Shown here: one piece after another, positions 10,657-21,735 of the stretch
How positions within the stretch are numbered: the stretch's first letter is position 1
Layout of the letters: every line of letters begins with the position of its first letter
DNA from: Dendrophyllia cribrosa
Lineage: Eukaryota > Cnidaria > Anthozoa > Scleractinia > Dendrophylliidae
Length of the DNA stretch: 64,000 nucleotides
Assembly (NCBI GenBank): GCA_024195265.1
Contig: JAJLRJ010000011.1
Span: forward strand, 4,204,866-4,268,865
Direction of reading: 5' to 3'
Notes under the pieces: model-generated
What the model was told of the DNA's origin: nothing
Database searches by the model: none
Seen by the model: only the letters and a program-made list of their open reading frames with translations
Program-made: the position numbers and the translations under genes

Positions 10657-11020
10657 ACTGCGTACGTAATTCATGTCGCATCGCCAAGCTACTTCATGCA
10701 CGAGCACGCGCGCAAAGGAATAAATCTAAACAGATAAAGGGCTGTTGGCCGTTGTGTTATCTTTGCTTAGATTTAACTGGCTTGGCTGGTCTGTGTCCCC
10801 TATATTTTTGGCTAGATAATTTTCTTTTCTAATTCTCGACAGATTGTGAAAAAAATGAACAAAAAAGTCAAGGTAGGAAGTTTAAAATTTCCCATTTTTT
10901 TACCCACGCAACATCGACCCTCCAACTTGCGGCTGTCATGGTTTGCAAATGCTGTCGTTTAAAAATTAGATTCTGGCAATTCAAGGACGTCACCGGTTGA
11001 TTTAATTTGCTTAATAGACC

Positions 11021-11640
11021 CTCGGAAGTACACGCATTCTTATACCCCCACCGTGGTACAATATTTCAGAAATATTTTACGTCCAATAGATAGCCTGTGA
11101 TGTGCACTATTATGGGTTGTGGCGCTGCTGGGGGTCCGTGACGTCATCCAAAATCGCTGCCAAGATGGCCACCATCTTGGATTTTACTAAAAATTCAAAT
11201 TTATCAGAAAAATGCGGAAATTGCAAATGGTTTATTGATTGAGTTGCAAAATAGCATAAAAGTTTAAATTTTGATGCTTTTGGTAGCATTTTATTGTTTT
11301 TTCATCGAATTATGTTCTAGAAAAGTGTGTATAGTCTTCAGTTCTACTTAAACAATGCAACTCGTACTGTGGTTTCTAGTAAAAAAAATTACTGTAAAAT
11401 AAATGATTTTGTTGCTTGATGATGAACTGAACCCCATTTCCCGACCGAGGGACTTGCGGTTATCCGGGATACTAGATTAACTCATGTTTAAATTTATGAA
11501 GCATTATCAAAAGTCCTCTTTTGTTCGAAGCGCGCACGAGAGAACAACCTCATAACTTCACTTTTCCAGAGGACACATTTATTGACCCTCCTCCTCCCCT
11601 GACCCACCCGTGAAAAAAAGTCATAGTACTCTAAATACCA
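11021..11640 (+). mobile_element. TTAA-type MITE relative, old copy
   Basis: It starts ttaatagaccctcggaagta, followed by the family landmarks agaaatattttacgtccaat, tattatgggtt, gcgctgctgggggt, gtgacgtcatccaaaat and aagatggcc. The same order occurs at 41250-41790, 43863-44420, and in opposite sense at 47322-47775 and 59219-59817. The right end is not clear. Confidence 0.65.
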
Positions 11641-12100
11641 TTGGGTGGTATATTCATCAGCTTACATTATAATGCATTACAGTACATTTATTTGATGTTA
11701 AGGTAATAAACAATTATTGCCAACAGTGTTGTTTTCATATACAGTCTTTTATACCTAGCAAACAGAGCTTAGCCAATGCAATGTACTTTTTGAGAGTAAT
11801 TGCAAAAAAAAAAATAAAGAGCATAAATTCCAATTTAATGCTACCTATTACACTGTAAATAATTAAAACATAGATCGTACGTTTTCCAAATAATAAGATT
11901 TTGAGGTTCTTCAACTAAATTAAAGATGTATTAAATATATCGTCCTAGAAGAACCAATCAACAAAGTAAGCTTCAGTATAGAAACGTACCAAGGCGGCTG
12001 CTTTGGTAAGTTACGCATGTACACCTCATTTCGATGCTAAAATTATACATATATATTATTCAAATTTGTATAAGGTTTAACATCCATTTTCTAGTGTTGT
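11641..12100. other. Intergenic, AT-rich, nothing recognised
   Basis: No domain, splice-pair or repeat structure could be supported. Confidence 0.45.
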
Positions 12101-12158
12101 TGTCTGCTGCGAACGTTATTTGTCATCGAAATGAAGAGTTGAAGTCTCTGTTTCATCA

Positions 12159-12322
12159 TCTGAGTCTGATTATCTTTCTTCCAGCTATCTCTTGCACTGC
12201 TCGTACGTTCTGTGACTGCTGCAAGCTCTGAATCTCGCTTTCAAGCTCTTCAATCCGCTGCTGCAAGGTGCTCACCTGATTAACAAAAATGTCACCGATT
12301 TTTATAATCTCATTCTTAAAAT
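12159..12322 (-). CDS. Possible 3' exon of gene B: coiled-coil segment
   Basis: On the minus strand a frame with a possible acceptor (cacaattttaag) near 12323 reads NEIIKIGDIFVNQVSTLQQR, then IEELESEIQSLQQSQ and AVQEIAGRKI, before a stop just below 12159. Heptad spacing of Ile/Val/Leu and the Glu/Gln richness indicate a coiled coil, which could oligomerise the protein. Gene C has a relative at 54295-54425, but there the coil part is shortened and the frame is broken, while a different frame (QLEERESDSDDG) is open. The reading frame and even coding status are therefore uncertain. It could be the C-terminus of gene B, an unrelated small gene, or conserved non-coding sequence. Confidence 0.35.
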
Positions 12323-12426
12323 TGTGGGAAATGAAGATCGAACCAAAAAATTCTAAACACGAAGACCTAATATATATTTGGAAAATTGAAAGAAACAAAC
12401 AATACCGTATGAAACTACTATTAAGT

Positions 12427-13210
12427 AGTTTTCATTTGAATGGCCACACTGCAGGATTTCATCCACAGACTTGAAAGTAAAAATCACCTTGTACAGCTGA
12501 ATAAACAGCACCACAACAAGATACTCTTCACTAGCTTTCATTTGATTGGTCACACTTTAGGATTTTATTCACAGGATCAATAGTTAGAACCACCTTGCAC
12601 AGCATAATAAACAGTACCACAGGAAAGTACTGCTCAGTAGCTTTCATTTGAATGGTCACACTTTAGGATTTCACCCACAGACTCAAAAGTTAGAACCACC
12701 TTGTACAGCATAATAAACAGCACCACAGGAAAGTACTGCTCTATAGCTTTCATTTGAATGGTCACACTTTAGGATTTCACCCACAGACTCAAAAGTTAAA
12801 ACCACCTTGCACAGCATAATAAACAGTACCACAGGAAAGTACTGCTCAGTAGCTTTCATTTGAATGGTCACACTGTAAGATTTCATCCACAGACTCAAAA
12901 GTTAGAACCACCTTGCACAGCATAATAAAAAGTACCACAGGAAAGTACTGCTCAGTGGCTTTCATTTGAATGGTCACACTGTAAGATTTCATCCACAGAC
13001 TCAAAAGTAAGAACCACCTTGCACAGCACAATAAAAAGTACCACAGGAAAGTACTGCTCAGTAGCTTTCATTTGAATGGTCACACTTTAGGATTTCATCC
13101 ACAGACTCAAAAGTTAGAACCACCTTGCACAGCATAATAAAAAGTACCACAGGAAAGTACTGCTCACAATAGCTTTCATTTGAATGGTCACACTTTAGGA
13201 TTTAAACCTC
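12427..13210 (-). repeat. 106-bp tandem satellite array, about seven copies
   Basis: gaaagtactgctcagtagc recurs at 12623, 12729, 12835, 12941, 13047 and 13153, exactly 106 bp apart. Units are over 90% alike in the centre and degrade at the left edge. The apparent proteins in it (SLWMKSYSVTIQMKATEQY type) are just the repeat read in one frame. Confidence 0.95.
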
Positions 13211-14395
13211 AGACTCTAAAGCTTGACCACAGCAGGGAAAGGGATAATTAGGGGGCGGCAGAACGTTTTGTCCGTCTTACCTGAACACATAAAAAAGACC
13301 AGTGATTAAACCATTCAGAATTCAAGTTCCTCTCGTTTGGCTGATTGACTATGTCTCCTCTCAGCTAGAAGTCCGAATGCGATAGTGAAATGCTGTCTTT
13401 TGCGCGCTGACGAGATGGCTGCCACAAAGTAAAAAGAAAAAGAAAAGAAGACAATTCATCAGTCAGTGATATAGGCAAACAAAAAATGAAGCAAACATAC
13501 CCGGCCAGTGGTAGCCTAATTCCTAGACTGGTGAAGAAAACAGAAATCCCCACCCTCTTTAGTTGTTTTTTGTCCTTTACCCCAGCCCTTGTCGTCAGTT
13601 AACCCGTCCAAGGTTAACCCGGATCAATAGACCATTTTACAGTTGTCCGTTTAGTACCCTGGCTGTTGAGTGAAAGCGAAGCTGGAGTTGACTTTGTTTT
13701 GATGTAAACCTATCTATGTAAATCATTTTTCAGAGTTCCGGAAGTTCATGAGAAGTCGACGAAACGGGGGATTACTTTGCGATGGACCAGCATCCGTCAG
13801 CAGGGAATGGAGAAAATGTCTAACTTTTTTTGGTAAGAAACCGGACATTACTGCCTGTCTTACGGGACACTCGGTGGAAAAGCGCTGAAAACTTTGAAAT
13901 TTGAACTGGACTAACAACCTGAACAAGGATCATACGTGAACTTTTGATCTCTGGATCTGAAGTTCAACTCTCTGATCATTATCAACCTCACCTCCCCTCC
14001 CCTCCCCTCCCCTCCCTTCCCCTCCCGTCCCCTTCCAATTATCATTGTGCTGATCACGAAATGTAAATGATGTCACAATTATCAAATCCACTGATCACCG
14101 CCCTAAAAAAAGATAAAAAATGACATTAGTATAATGAAATATGGGTTAAAGAAGACACATACAGAGACATTCACTAAATCCTACCATGCTGGCTGCCATT
14201 CATGGAGAATTATGACAGAAAAATTAAAATCAAAATACAAATGCATTAATTATTAATTCACAAATAAATAAATTGAATAATTAAGTATAAATTAAGTATA
14301 AAATAATTCTTTAGATGAAACAAGAAATACGCGCTAAATAAATACAAATGTCAAAAATTCAATAAACCTCACTAATTGAAAATAGTTGTTACGTG
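13211..14395. other. Gene B 3' region, no confident exon
   Basis: A strong acceptor (ttactttgtggcag, just above 13418) and donor (GTAAGA, just below 13281) bracket 138 bp on the minus strand, but all three frames carry stops, so I do not call an exon. Bases 13986-14034 are a pure cctcccc-type pyrimidine tract. 13830-14400 aligns loosely with 55010-55560 of gene C. Confidence 0.45.
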
Positions 14396-14399
14396 CTTC

Positions 14400-15125
14400 A
14401 TAATAAAAGAGTAAAAACTCAAATTCAAGATTCTTCCTTCGAGAACTTGAAAGTGAAGTTATCCTTGGTATGGGCTCTTGAACTTAATATTTGGTATCCA
14501 TCCAAAGCTTAAATTCAATATATTTCGCAATGCCATGCAGAAACTTGCATTTAAAGTTTTTACAAATTGTAAAAGTCTTAAATGAAACAAGATTTTACGA
14601 ATCCAAACCTTAAGCTTACAACTGAACTTTAAGTCTTGGACTTCTATACAATGACAAAACCCGAGTTGAAATCAAACGTTTGAAGTTTCAAATCAATACT
14701 CTAGATTTTGACAAGGTTGAAAAACTTGCATTTAAAGTCTTTGTTTCACAGAACTTGAAATGCAAACTTTTCTATCGTTAGACGCAAGGCTTGGTTTTCA
14801 ATACCTTTATAACATAGTAAAGCTTGAATCCCCAAAAACCTCTCGTTCGAAACGTTCTAGCGCTTGAATTCAAGCATCGGATGCTTGAATTAAAGACAAA
14901 AGTGCAAAATTTTAGTTCAAGATTCCTCGGAATCTCAAACTACGTTATAAAGAGTTATTTGTATGACCAGCGTTTAACACATTTTGCTGCACAGCCATAC
15001 AAACCTCTCACAATTCATTATTCATTGTTCATTCATTATCAGTTCGATAAAAACTCCCATTCTCCCATTAACGAATGCAATCTGCGGGGAGAGCAAAACT
15101 ACTCAGGGTATGTGTGACGGGGGCA
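14400..15125. repeat. Paralogous non-coding block shared with gene C (55560-56290)
   Basis: The two blocks are nearly identical for hundreds of bases (for example ctatcgttagacgcaaggct and the run up to the attcattatcagtt stretch), although no open frame is conserved. Words of the type cttgaa/ttcaag are strikingly frequent. It marks the gene B/gene C duplication and is possibly young or gene-converted. Confidence 0.75.
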
Positions 15126-15319
15126 AAACTACTCAGGGTACAAGTCCTCAGGGTCCTCTCTTCAGTCCTCGCTCGTTACAACTGGCGCACAAATGCCACT
15201 TCTTCCCCAAATAATTTCTCAAGTTATTATTCAGTTGGATTCGGGTTTACTCACACAGGAATTAACAAAACACAAAGAAACGAAATATACAAATTGATAG
15301 GTATTACAGGGATACTCAC

Positions 15320-15367
15320 GTGTTGCGGGTTCTGTTGTTGTTTTATTGGTTGGAGGTGATGTCTTTG
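15320..15367 (-). CDS. Gene B Thr-rich mini-exon 4
   Basis: A 48-bp exon with acceptor ttctttctaacag and donor GTGAGT, phase 1 on both sides, coding AKTSPPTNKTTTEPAT. Short Thr/Pro blocks of this kind form mucin-like stalks. It is the last clearly spliceable mini-exon downstream of the two D8C exons. The gene C counterpart is at 56488-56535. Confidence 0.7.
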
Positions 15368-15729
15368 CTGTTAGAAAGAACAGATTCATTGATGAGCAGT
15401 GGCTGTAATGTAACTACTGAATGTTAAAAAAATAATTTCCACGTACCTGTAAGTATAGGACGCAAAAGACCAAAGATAATTTTTCTTTTGATAATTCTTC
15501 AGCCTGACAGTAGCAGGTAGGAATGAATTACAATAAATTACCAGAATGGATGACGGGAGCAAGTCCTCAGGGTCTTCCCCTAGTCTTTGCTGGCTACGAC
15601 AGGCATAAAAATGTCACTTCGTCCCCAAATGATTTCTCAACTTCTCTTTTTGATCAGGATTTACTCACACAGAAACAAAACACAGAGAAACGAAATATAC
15701 AAATTGATAGGTATCACAGGGATACTTAC

Positions 15730-15777
15730 GTGTTGCGGGTTCTGTTGTTGTTTTATTGGTTGGAGGTGATGTCTTTG
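15730..15777 (-). CDS. Gene B Thr-rich mini-exon 3
   Basis: Identical in coding sequence to the mini-exon at 15320-15367 (AKTSPPTNKTTTEPAT), with donor GTAAGT and the same acceptor. The surrounding 400 bp (15460-15850) are also a close copy of 15070-15440, so this pair arose by a small tandem duplication of exon plus intron. A third, more diverged copy of the unit follows to about 16300. Confidence 0.7.
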
Positions 15778-16086
15778 CTGTTAGAAAGAACAGATTCATT
15801 GATGAGCAGTGGCTGTAATGTATTTACTGAATGTTAAACAAATTATTTCAATGTACCTGTAAGTATAGGACACAAAAGACCAAAGATAATTTTTCTTTTG
15901 ATAATTCTTCAGCCTGACAGTAGCAGGTAGGAATGGATTACAATAAATTACCAGAATGGGTGACGGGAGAAAGTCCTCAGGGTCTTCCCCTAGTCTACGA
16001 CAAGCATAAAAATCTCACTTCGTCCCAAAATGATTAGTCAACTTCTCTTTCTGATCAGGATTTACTCACACAGAAGCAAAACACAT

Positions 16087-16167
16087 AGCCTGCGAATACA
16101 GCCGCCTCTCATCGCTCCCGGCCGCTGGGAGCGATGAGAGGCGGCTGTATATGTATTCGCCGGCTAC
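16087..16167. mobile_element. Hairpin element, 81 bp
   Basis: Perfect arms around the centre: cagccgcctctcatcgctcc and its complement, with tagcctgcgaata / tattcgccggcta ends. Inserted within the mini-exon repeat unit, in the sequence between acacatag and acaaaacac. Confidence 0.8.
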
Positions 16168-16219
16168 AAAACACAAAGAAACGAAATATACAAATTGACA
16201 GGTATAACAGGATACTGAC

Positions 16220-16265
16220 GTGTTGTGGGTTTTGTTGTCGGCAGTGGTGGGTGGTGATGTCTTTG
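16220..16265 (-). pseudogene. Dead Thr-rich mini-exon
   Basis: It aligns with the live mini-exons but has three defects: the acceptor dinucleotide reads AC (cttacac) instead of AG, the donor is the weaker GTCAGT, and the body is 46 bp instead of 48 or 45, so the frame would be lost. Most likely skipped during splicing. Confidence 0.7.
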
Positions 16266-17931
16266 GTGTAAGAAAGAACAGACTTATTTTATATCAGCAC
16301 TGGCTGAAATTTAACTACAGTAGCTTACAGTGTTTAACCAGTTATTTCAATGTGCCTGTAAGTAGGACGCAAATTAAGAGCCAATGTCTGAAATTTTCGA
16401 AAATCGGGCGTCAGTCACAAAATTTCGGATTTCTTCATATTTTGCCCAAATAATCTCTATAGTGAAGTATTTTCAAAAATAGCATTAAAAATTGTAACGG
16501 CGTTTTATTTTTTTCGAAAACGGGCAAAGTTTGAAAAACGGCAAATCGGCGGCCTTTCAGTTGTGAAACTGGCGAAAAATTACACATTTTCATCTCGCTC
16601 GTACAGAAAAACGCGATGCCATACATAAATAAAATGTGGCCACAACATAAACACGCTCTTGTTCTTCACACTACTGTTATTTACTTTGGATTAGCAGTTG
16701 AAATAAGAATATTTCGGCCGTTAGAAGAAACATGATTTCTTCCATTTTAAAAATTAGCAAATTTGAACCACTTTCAACGCCGTGGAAACCCAATTGGTAC
16801 GTTGAGTTTGAAAACAAAATTAAGACAGTCTTGAAGCACAACTTCTGTTGTTTACTGTGGTGAAATATTTCTGGCGGCACTTTAAAAGTGCCCCGTCGAG
16901 AGACCAAAATGTGAAGGGTAGTTTGACACCAGGAGAACATGTGACACGAACCTGAACGCCGACACTACGCACAAAATGTTTATCGCAAAAAATAGTTCCT
17001 TTGAGATAGAGCCTTTTTCAGAATCGTAAGGACTTCAGAAGAACTTTATCTATCCTTTGCTAACTTAAAATGATATCTTTTAAGCAGTTTGTTGGGATAC
17101 GGAGTAGAGACACAAACATCATGTTGTGCGACCTCACAAATAACAGCGATCAACACTTACCCGCTTTTTCATCAGAAAATTAAACTGACCCGAACCTTGA
17201 ATTGCGTTTATAATAAAGACAATCCTGCACTCCGATCCATTATATTGCTGTGTTTGGAATATCTGAGCCTTGTAGATCATATCATAGCGTTATTTACTCT
17301 AAATTTGTTAAAACAACAGTCGCTAAATGACAGTTCGAAAGTTTCCCACAATGTGTTGCAAAGAGATGGCGTGACGTGTAGCACACTGGAATTTGCTGCG
17401 TGCTTATGGTATCGGTCAAGGAAAGAACATTGCCGTGGAAAAGGTTTCAAGTCAGTGTCATTTATAAAGTGGGCTGGGGGTCCTTTAGTTGTAGAACTTG
17501 AGGCTCTAGTGGGGTCCGAGTGCATGCCTTTTATATTGATTTTTGACGTCGGGAGGCTCGAAAGTGCTTTTTACATCATTCAATACAAGATATTTTCGAA
17601 AACAAAAGTGAAATTCAAAGATATTTTTTCTTTTTAGCCACTATTGCACCCGCTTTCTGTTAATAGTTTATCAGAAAATTAAACTAACCCGAGCCTTGAA
17701 TTGCGTTTATGATAAAGCCAATCATGCACTTCATTGTTGTAAATAAATTCCTGCACAGCAAAAGTAGAGAAAAAAATCGTTCACAGCGAGCGAAAGAAAA
17801 GTATGGAATAATCTCGAAAAAAAAATTATTGCACAGCCTCAAGGCGGAAAAAGAAATCATGCATCACACAAGGCTTCTTCAATCTTCTTACAAGAGACAA
17901 TAAAACTGTAAAAGTGGTTAGCAATCTTGTA

Positions 17932-18372
17932 TTACATTGGCCCTTCATTTTCTAGCTTACAAAGGCAACTATCCTCAAATTCTTCAAGGAGGGCCATCGA
18001 TGGCGCTTTTCTCTTCATTGCCGGGCACGGGCACAACGCATTTCTTTTGTGACTACATCCGGGTCGACCTCCTGTCTGTGGATTGACCAATAGTAAATTT
18101 AGCCTCCAGGTAGGCTTTCTGCTTTTCATTGAATTGGTAGCAAGGGCTGTTCCATTTCCTTTAGCGCCCAGCCCACCTTGAGGCTTTGGCCTTTGTTTGA
18201 GCTGCCTACTGAGCTTGAGACTTGCAAAGAAAGGGAGAAGTGCAACGCTTCGCTGAGGAGGATGGCGTACTGTTATTTGGCCAGGTTCATTAGGGTTTGC
18301 CTCTCCGGTGACCTGGAGCAGGCTTCTAATGACAGATGGTCTTCCAGAGCGGACGGCCGTTGAAACATTCAT
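17932..18372 (-). CDS. Unrecognised 146-residue frame in the foldback spacer
   Basis: The longest frame in the spacer starts at the edge of the ATTC microsatellite and ends SCLCKLENEGPM. It is basic in the middle (MKSRKPTWR) with a few Cys near the end (KRNALCPCPAMKRK). I recognise no domain. It may be cargo captured by the foldback, part of an exon of a host gene, or chance. The start inside a microsatellite flank argues against an intact gene. Confidence 0.2.
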   Translation of the reverse strand: MNVSTAVRSGRPSVIRSLLQVTGEANPNEPGQITVRHPPQRSVALLPFFASLKLSRQLKQRPKPQGGLGAKGNGTALATNSMKSRKPTWRLNLLLVNPQTGGRPGCSHKRNALCPCPAMKRKAPSMALLEEFEDSCLCKLENEGPM

Positions 18373-18437
18373 TCATTCATTCATTCATTCATTCATTCAT
18401 TCATTCATTCATTCATTCATTCATTCATTCATTCATT
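18367..18437. repeat. (ATTC)n microsatellite with LINE-like tail
   Basis: About 17 uninterrupted attc units are followed by tttatttgccatatataca. Tetranucleotide run plus TTTATT matches the 3' ends of the LINE fragments at 50987-51130 and 35768-35800, read on the minus strand. Confidence 0.9.
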
Positions 18438-18555
18438 CTTTATTTGCCATATATACAACATGTTACAGAGCAAGATGAAAACAATAAAGGATTAGAGAAA
18501 AAAGTAAATGGCGAGGAGACCTGAAAGAAACCACGAGCCCCCGCGGGGAGGTACT

Positions 18556-18671
18556 AGCCTGCGAGCAAGGCTCTCGGGCTTAGGGGTTGGGGGGAAGGGG
18601 TACGGGGGGCCTCCACCCCTCCCAAACCGCGAGCCTGGTCCCGAACCCGAGAGCTTGCTCGCAGGCTAGGG
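18556..18671. repeat. GC-rich inverted repeat
   Basis: tagcctgcgagcaaggctct on the left is mirrored by agagcttgctcgcaggcta on the right, around a G/C-rich loop. Likely a short hairpin element nested in the foldback spacer. Confidence 0.75.
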
Positions 18672-19595
18672 GGGTACTCGGATATGTTTTGGCTGGGTAT
18701 GTGCCGTCCGGGTCTCCAAATTTAGACCCCGTTTTAGAAAGAATTTGCACTCAAAATGTTACCCCATTCTAAAAATAGGTCAATTTTTAACACTCTAATT
18801 CCAGAAAAATGATACGGAAATGATATGCCATCTCGGATGGCAGAGCCTCGAAGCGCGCAGGGCTGTCAGCCGCCTATCCCTGATTGTCCACGGCCTTGTG
18901 GACGTTGAAAGTCAGATTCTGGTCAGGAGTACTAGTGGGCGTATAACTAGACAATCCCAAGGTCAACACCACTTCTGGAATATCCTGCGCAGTATTCAAT
19001 TTAGATTTCGTAGAAATTGCGTAACTTTCAATAGCCCATTTTTTTTAGAAAAGTTATTTCTTTGTTTGTTCGACTTATACATCAAAATAGGACAATTCTG
19101 CTTCTACACAAATAAGCAACATAATTGCTTTGATTTCAAACAGAAGATAAAGTCGCGATCTACAATTTCTTGATTCATCATCTTATGAAGCTTTCGTGCG
19201 TCCGAAATATTATACCTCGTTCTAGGAAATGTCTCTAAAATGGATACCCGTTCGTTCTAGACCAGGAGTCCCAAAATTACGACCCCGTTAGGCGGCACAT
19301 ACCCGTATAGGTATTTTTGGGAAGTACCCCACTCCCTCCCCCTTCCCGGGAAGCAGCCTTTCTGTGGGCATGAAAATACATTGGATGTCGGACGTTCAGG
19401 ACTGTTTTCCTTGTCATCGGACGTGGGTGTTGAGACTGTAACTTGCGGTGGAGATGTCATAGAAGCAGCTTTAAACCCACCAGCCAAAAACAAAACTGAC
19501 AGCCAGCCGTAGCTCACATCTGTAATAGTATCACGATTCTCAGCTACTTTTGCTTGCTTTTGAGACGTCAATATAAAGTCGTATTGACGTCTCAA

Positions 19596-19790
19596 AAATC
19601 TAGACAAAACTAATTTCGATTTTGGGCGCGCGTCAATACTGCATTATATTGACGGCGTTGGAAGAAAATATATTCCGTACTGGGTGATCCGTCGCTTCGC
19701 GACTCCGCCTAATACGGAATATATTTTCTCCCAACTAGCCGTCAATATAATGCAGTGTTGACACCTCAAAATCGAAATTAGTTTATAAGA
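19596..19790. repeat. Hairpin, arms about 75 bp
   Basis: aaactaatttcgattttg and tcaatactgcattatattga on the left are mirrored on the right, ending in cgaaattagttt. A short loop with cgtcgcttcgcgactcc is itself a small hairpin. Lies in the foldback spacer. Confidence 0.8.
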
Positions 19791-21149
19791 GTATTGAAAA
19801 CATAACTTCGTAGCAGAATAAAGGCGGTGTGTTATCGCAAAAGGGGCGTAGTGAAAGGGTGACACCCCCCCCCCCCCCCCCCCCCCCCATAAATGACCTG
19901 TATATTTATCTACCAAATATACCCAGAAATATACCTGAAAGACGATTTGAACATTAATTAAAATTGTACCAAAACGAAGGAAACAGACTTTATACATTTC
20001 CAATAAAAGAAGGTTACTCCTGTTACTTTTCCACGGCAATGTTTTTTCCTTGACCGATACCATAAGCACGCAGCAAATTCCAGTGTGCTACACGTCACGC
20101 CATCTCTTTGCAACACATTGTGGGAAACTTTCGAACTGTCATTTAGCGACTGTTGTTTTAACAAATTTGGAGTAAATAACGCTATGATATGATCTACAAG
20201 GCTCAGATATTCCAAACACAGCAATATAATGGATCGGAGTGCAGGATTGTCTTTATTATAAACGCAATTCAAGGTTCGGGTCAGTTTAATTTTCTGATGA
20301 AAAAGCGGGTAAGTGTTGATCGCTGTTATTTGTGAGGTCGCACAACATGATGTTTGTGTCTCTACTCCGTATCCCAACAAACTGCTTAAAAGATATCATT
20401 TTAAGTTAGCAAAGGATAGATAAAGTTCTTCTGAAGTCCTTACGATTCTGAAAAAGGCTCTATCTCAAAGGAACTATTTTTTGCGATAAACATTTTGTGC
20501 GTAGTGTCGGCGTTCAGGTTCGTGTCACATGTTCTCCTGGTGTCAAACTACCCTTCACATTTTGGTCTCTCGACGGGGCACTTTTAAAGTGCCGCCAGAA
20601 ATATTTCACCACAGTAAACAACAGAAGTTGTGCTTCAAGACTGTCTTAATTTTGTTTTCAAACTCAACGTACCAATTGGGTTTCCACGACGTTGAAAGTG
20701 GTTCAAATTTGCTAATTTTTAAAATGGAAGAAATCATGTTTCTTCTAACGGCCGAAATATTCTTATTTCAACTGCTAATCCAAAGTAAATAACAGTAGTG
20801 TGAAGAACAAGAGCGTGTTTATGTTGTGGCCACATTTTATTTATGTATGGCATCGCGTTTTTCTGTACGAGCGAGATGAAAATGTGTAATTTTTCGCCAG
20901 TTTCACAACTGAAAGGCCGCCGATTTGCCGTTTTTCAAACTTTGCCCGTTTTCGAAAAAAATAAAACACCGTTACAATTTTTAATGTTATTTTTGAAAAT
21001 ACTTTACTATAGAGATTATTTGGGCAAAATATGAAGAAATCCGAAATTTTGTGACTGACGCCCGATTTTCGAAAATTTCAGACATTGGCTCTTAATAGAC
21101 CAAACATAATTTTGCTTTTGAAACACATGGCAAGCTCACAATTTATTTA

Positions 21150-21680
21150 ACCAGAAATGATACGCACTCTTAGCAGCCACGTAAAAGGTGCCATAACCGA
21201 CATTTACGACTTATAACTTGGTGATTATACTAATCTTAAAATGGTAACATTCCACATTAAGCAAGGTCGAGAGCCGTCGAGTGACATTTATGCATATTAC
21301 GTTTTCTCTATGGAAGCCACTGCTTTCTTTACTTTAAGTTGTGATGTAAAACTGCGTGTAACGCAAGCTTATGTATGTTTAATGTTTTGTAATTTAATGT
21401 CAATTTGAAACGTAGGTTAAAGATACGTGCGTTTAATTAAGTCTTATGAATTTAATTTAAAAGAAATGTGTGTAATTTTCAAAAGTAATATATAAATGCT
21501 AAAGTAAATAGTGTTGTAAGTAAAATAGTAGTAGCGTTGTAAGAACAGTTTGAAAAAATAAATGCATATTACGTTACCCATTCAATTTTATACACGACCC
21601 CACAAGCGGCAACAACGCTAAAACTCCATCGTGTTTATAAAATAAAGACCATTGATTGATTGATTGATCGATTGTAAACA
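21150..21680 (+). mobile_element. LINE 3' end with (ATTG)n tail
   Basis: It ends catcgtgtttataaaataaagaccattg, then a short run of ttga/attg units (21651-21678). Paralogous to 57100-57596 in gene C, where the run is longer. The terminal words match the reverse complement of 51100-51120. No protein-coding part remains. Confidence 0.55.
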
Positions 21681-21735
21681 AAATTCTTCGCATTATAAAA
21701 ACTTACAAATTGACAGGCATTACAGGGGTACTTAC

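Larger units (their letters stand above)
16378..21091. mobile_element. 4.7-kb foldback element with 1.06-kb inverted arms, TTAA flanks
   Basis: The left arm 16378-17443 and right arm about 20036-21091 are near-identical reverse complements; for example the frames MFSWCQTTLHILVSRRG and MLGYGVETQTSCCATSQ occur in both. Outer ends begin gagccaatgtctgaaatttt. TTAA stands at 16374-16377 and 21092-21095, fitting a 4-bp target duplication. The gene C paralogue has the uninterrupted site near 57048-57070 (aggacgcaaatttacaaacc), which confirms insertion into gene B. No transposase was recognised in the 2.6-kb spacer, so it is non-autonomous. TTAA is typical of piggyBac, but arms this long and a GAGCC end are not, so the superfamily is open. 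Confidence 0.85.

Noticed and set aside
10330..10737. 135-codon frame with many Cys and Arg
   Set aside because: Lies wholly in the gcaac/gttgc inverted-repeat MITE; Cys pattern comes from the tgc/gca words.
12683..13031. Minus-strand frames with SYSVTIQMKATEQYFPVVLF repeats
   Set aside because: Frame reads of the 106-bp satellite; no splice context and the same text appears in every array.
13281..13418. 138-bp minus-strand segment with a strong acceptor and donor
   Set aside because: All three frames have stops. It could only be untranslated sequence, so no coding exon is called.
16435..17637. Frames of 63-182 codons in the foldback arms, present on both strands
   Set aside because: The same frames are in both arms because the arms are copies; no domain and no codon-level constraint is visible.
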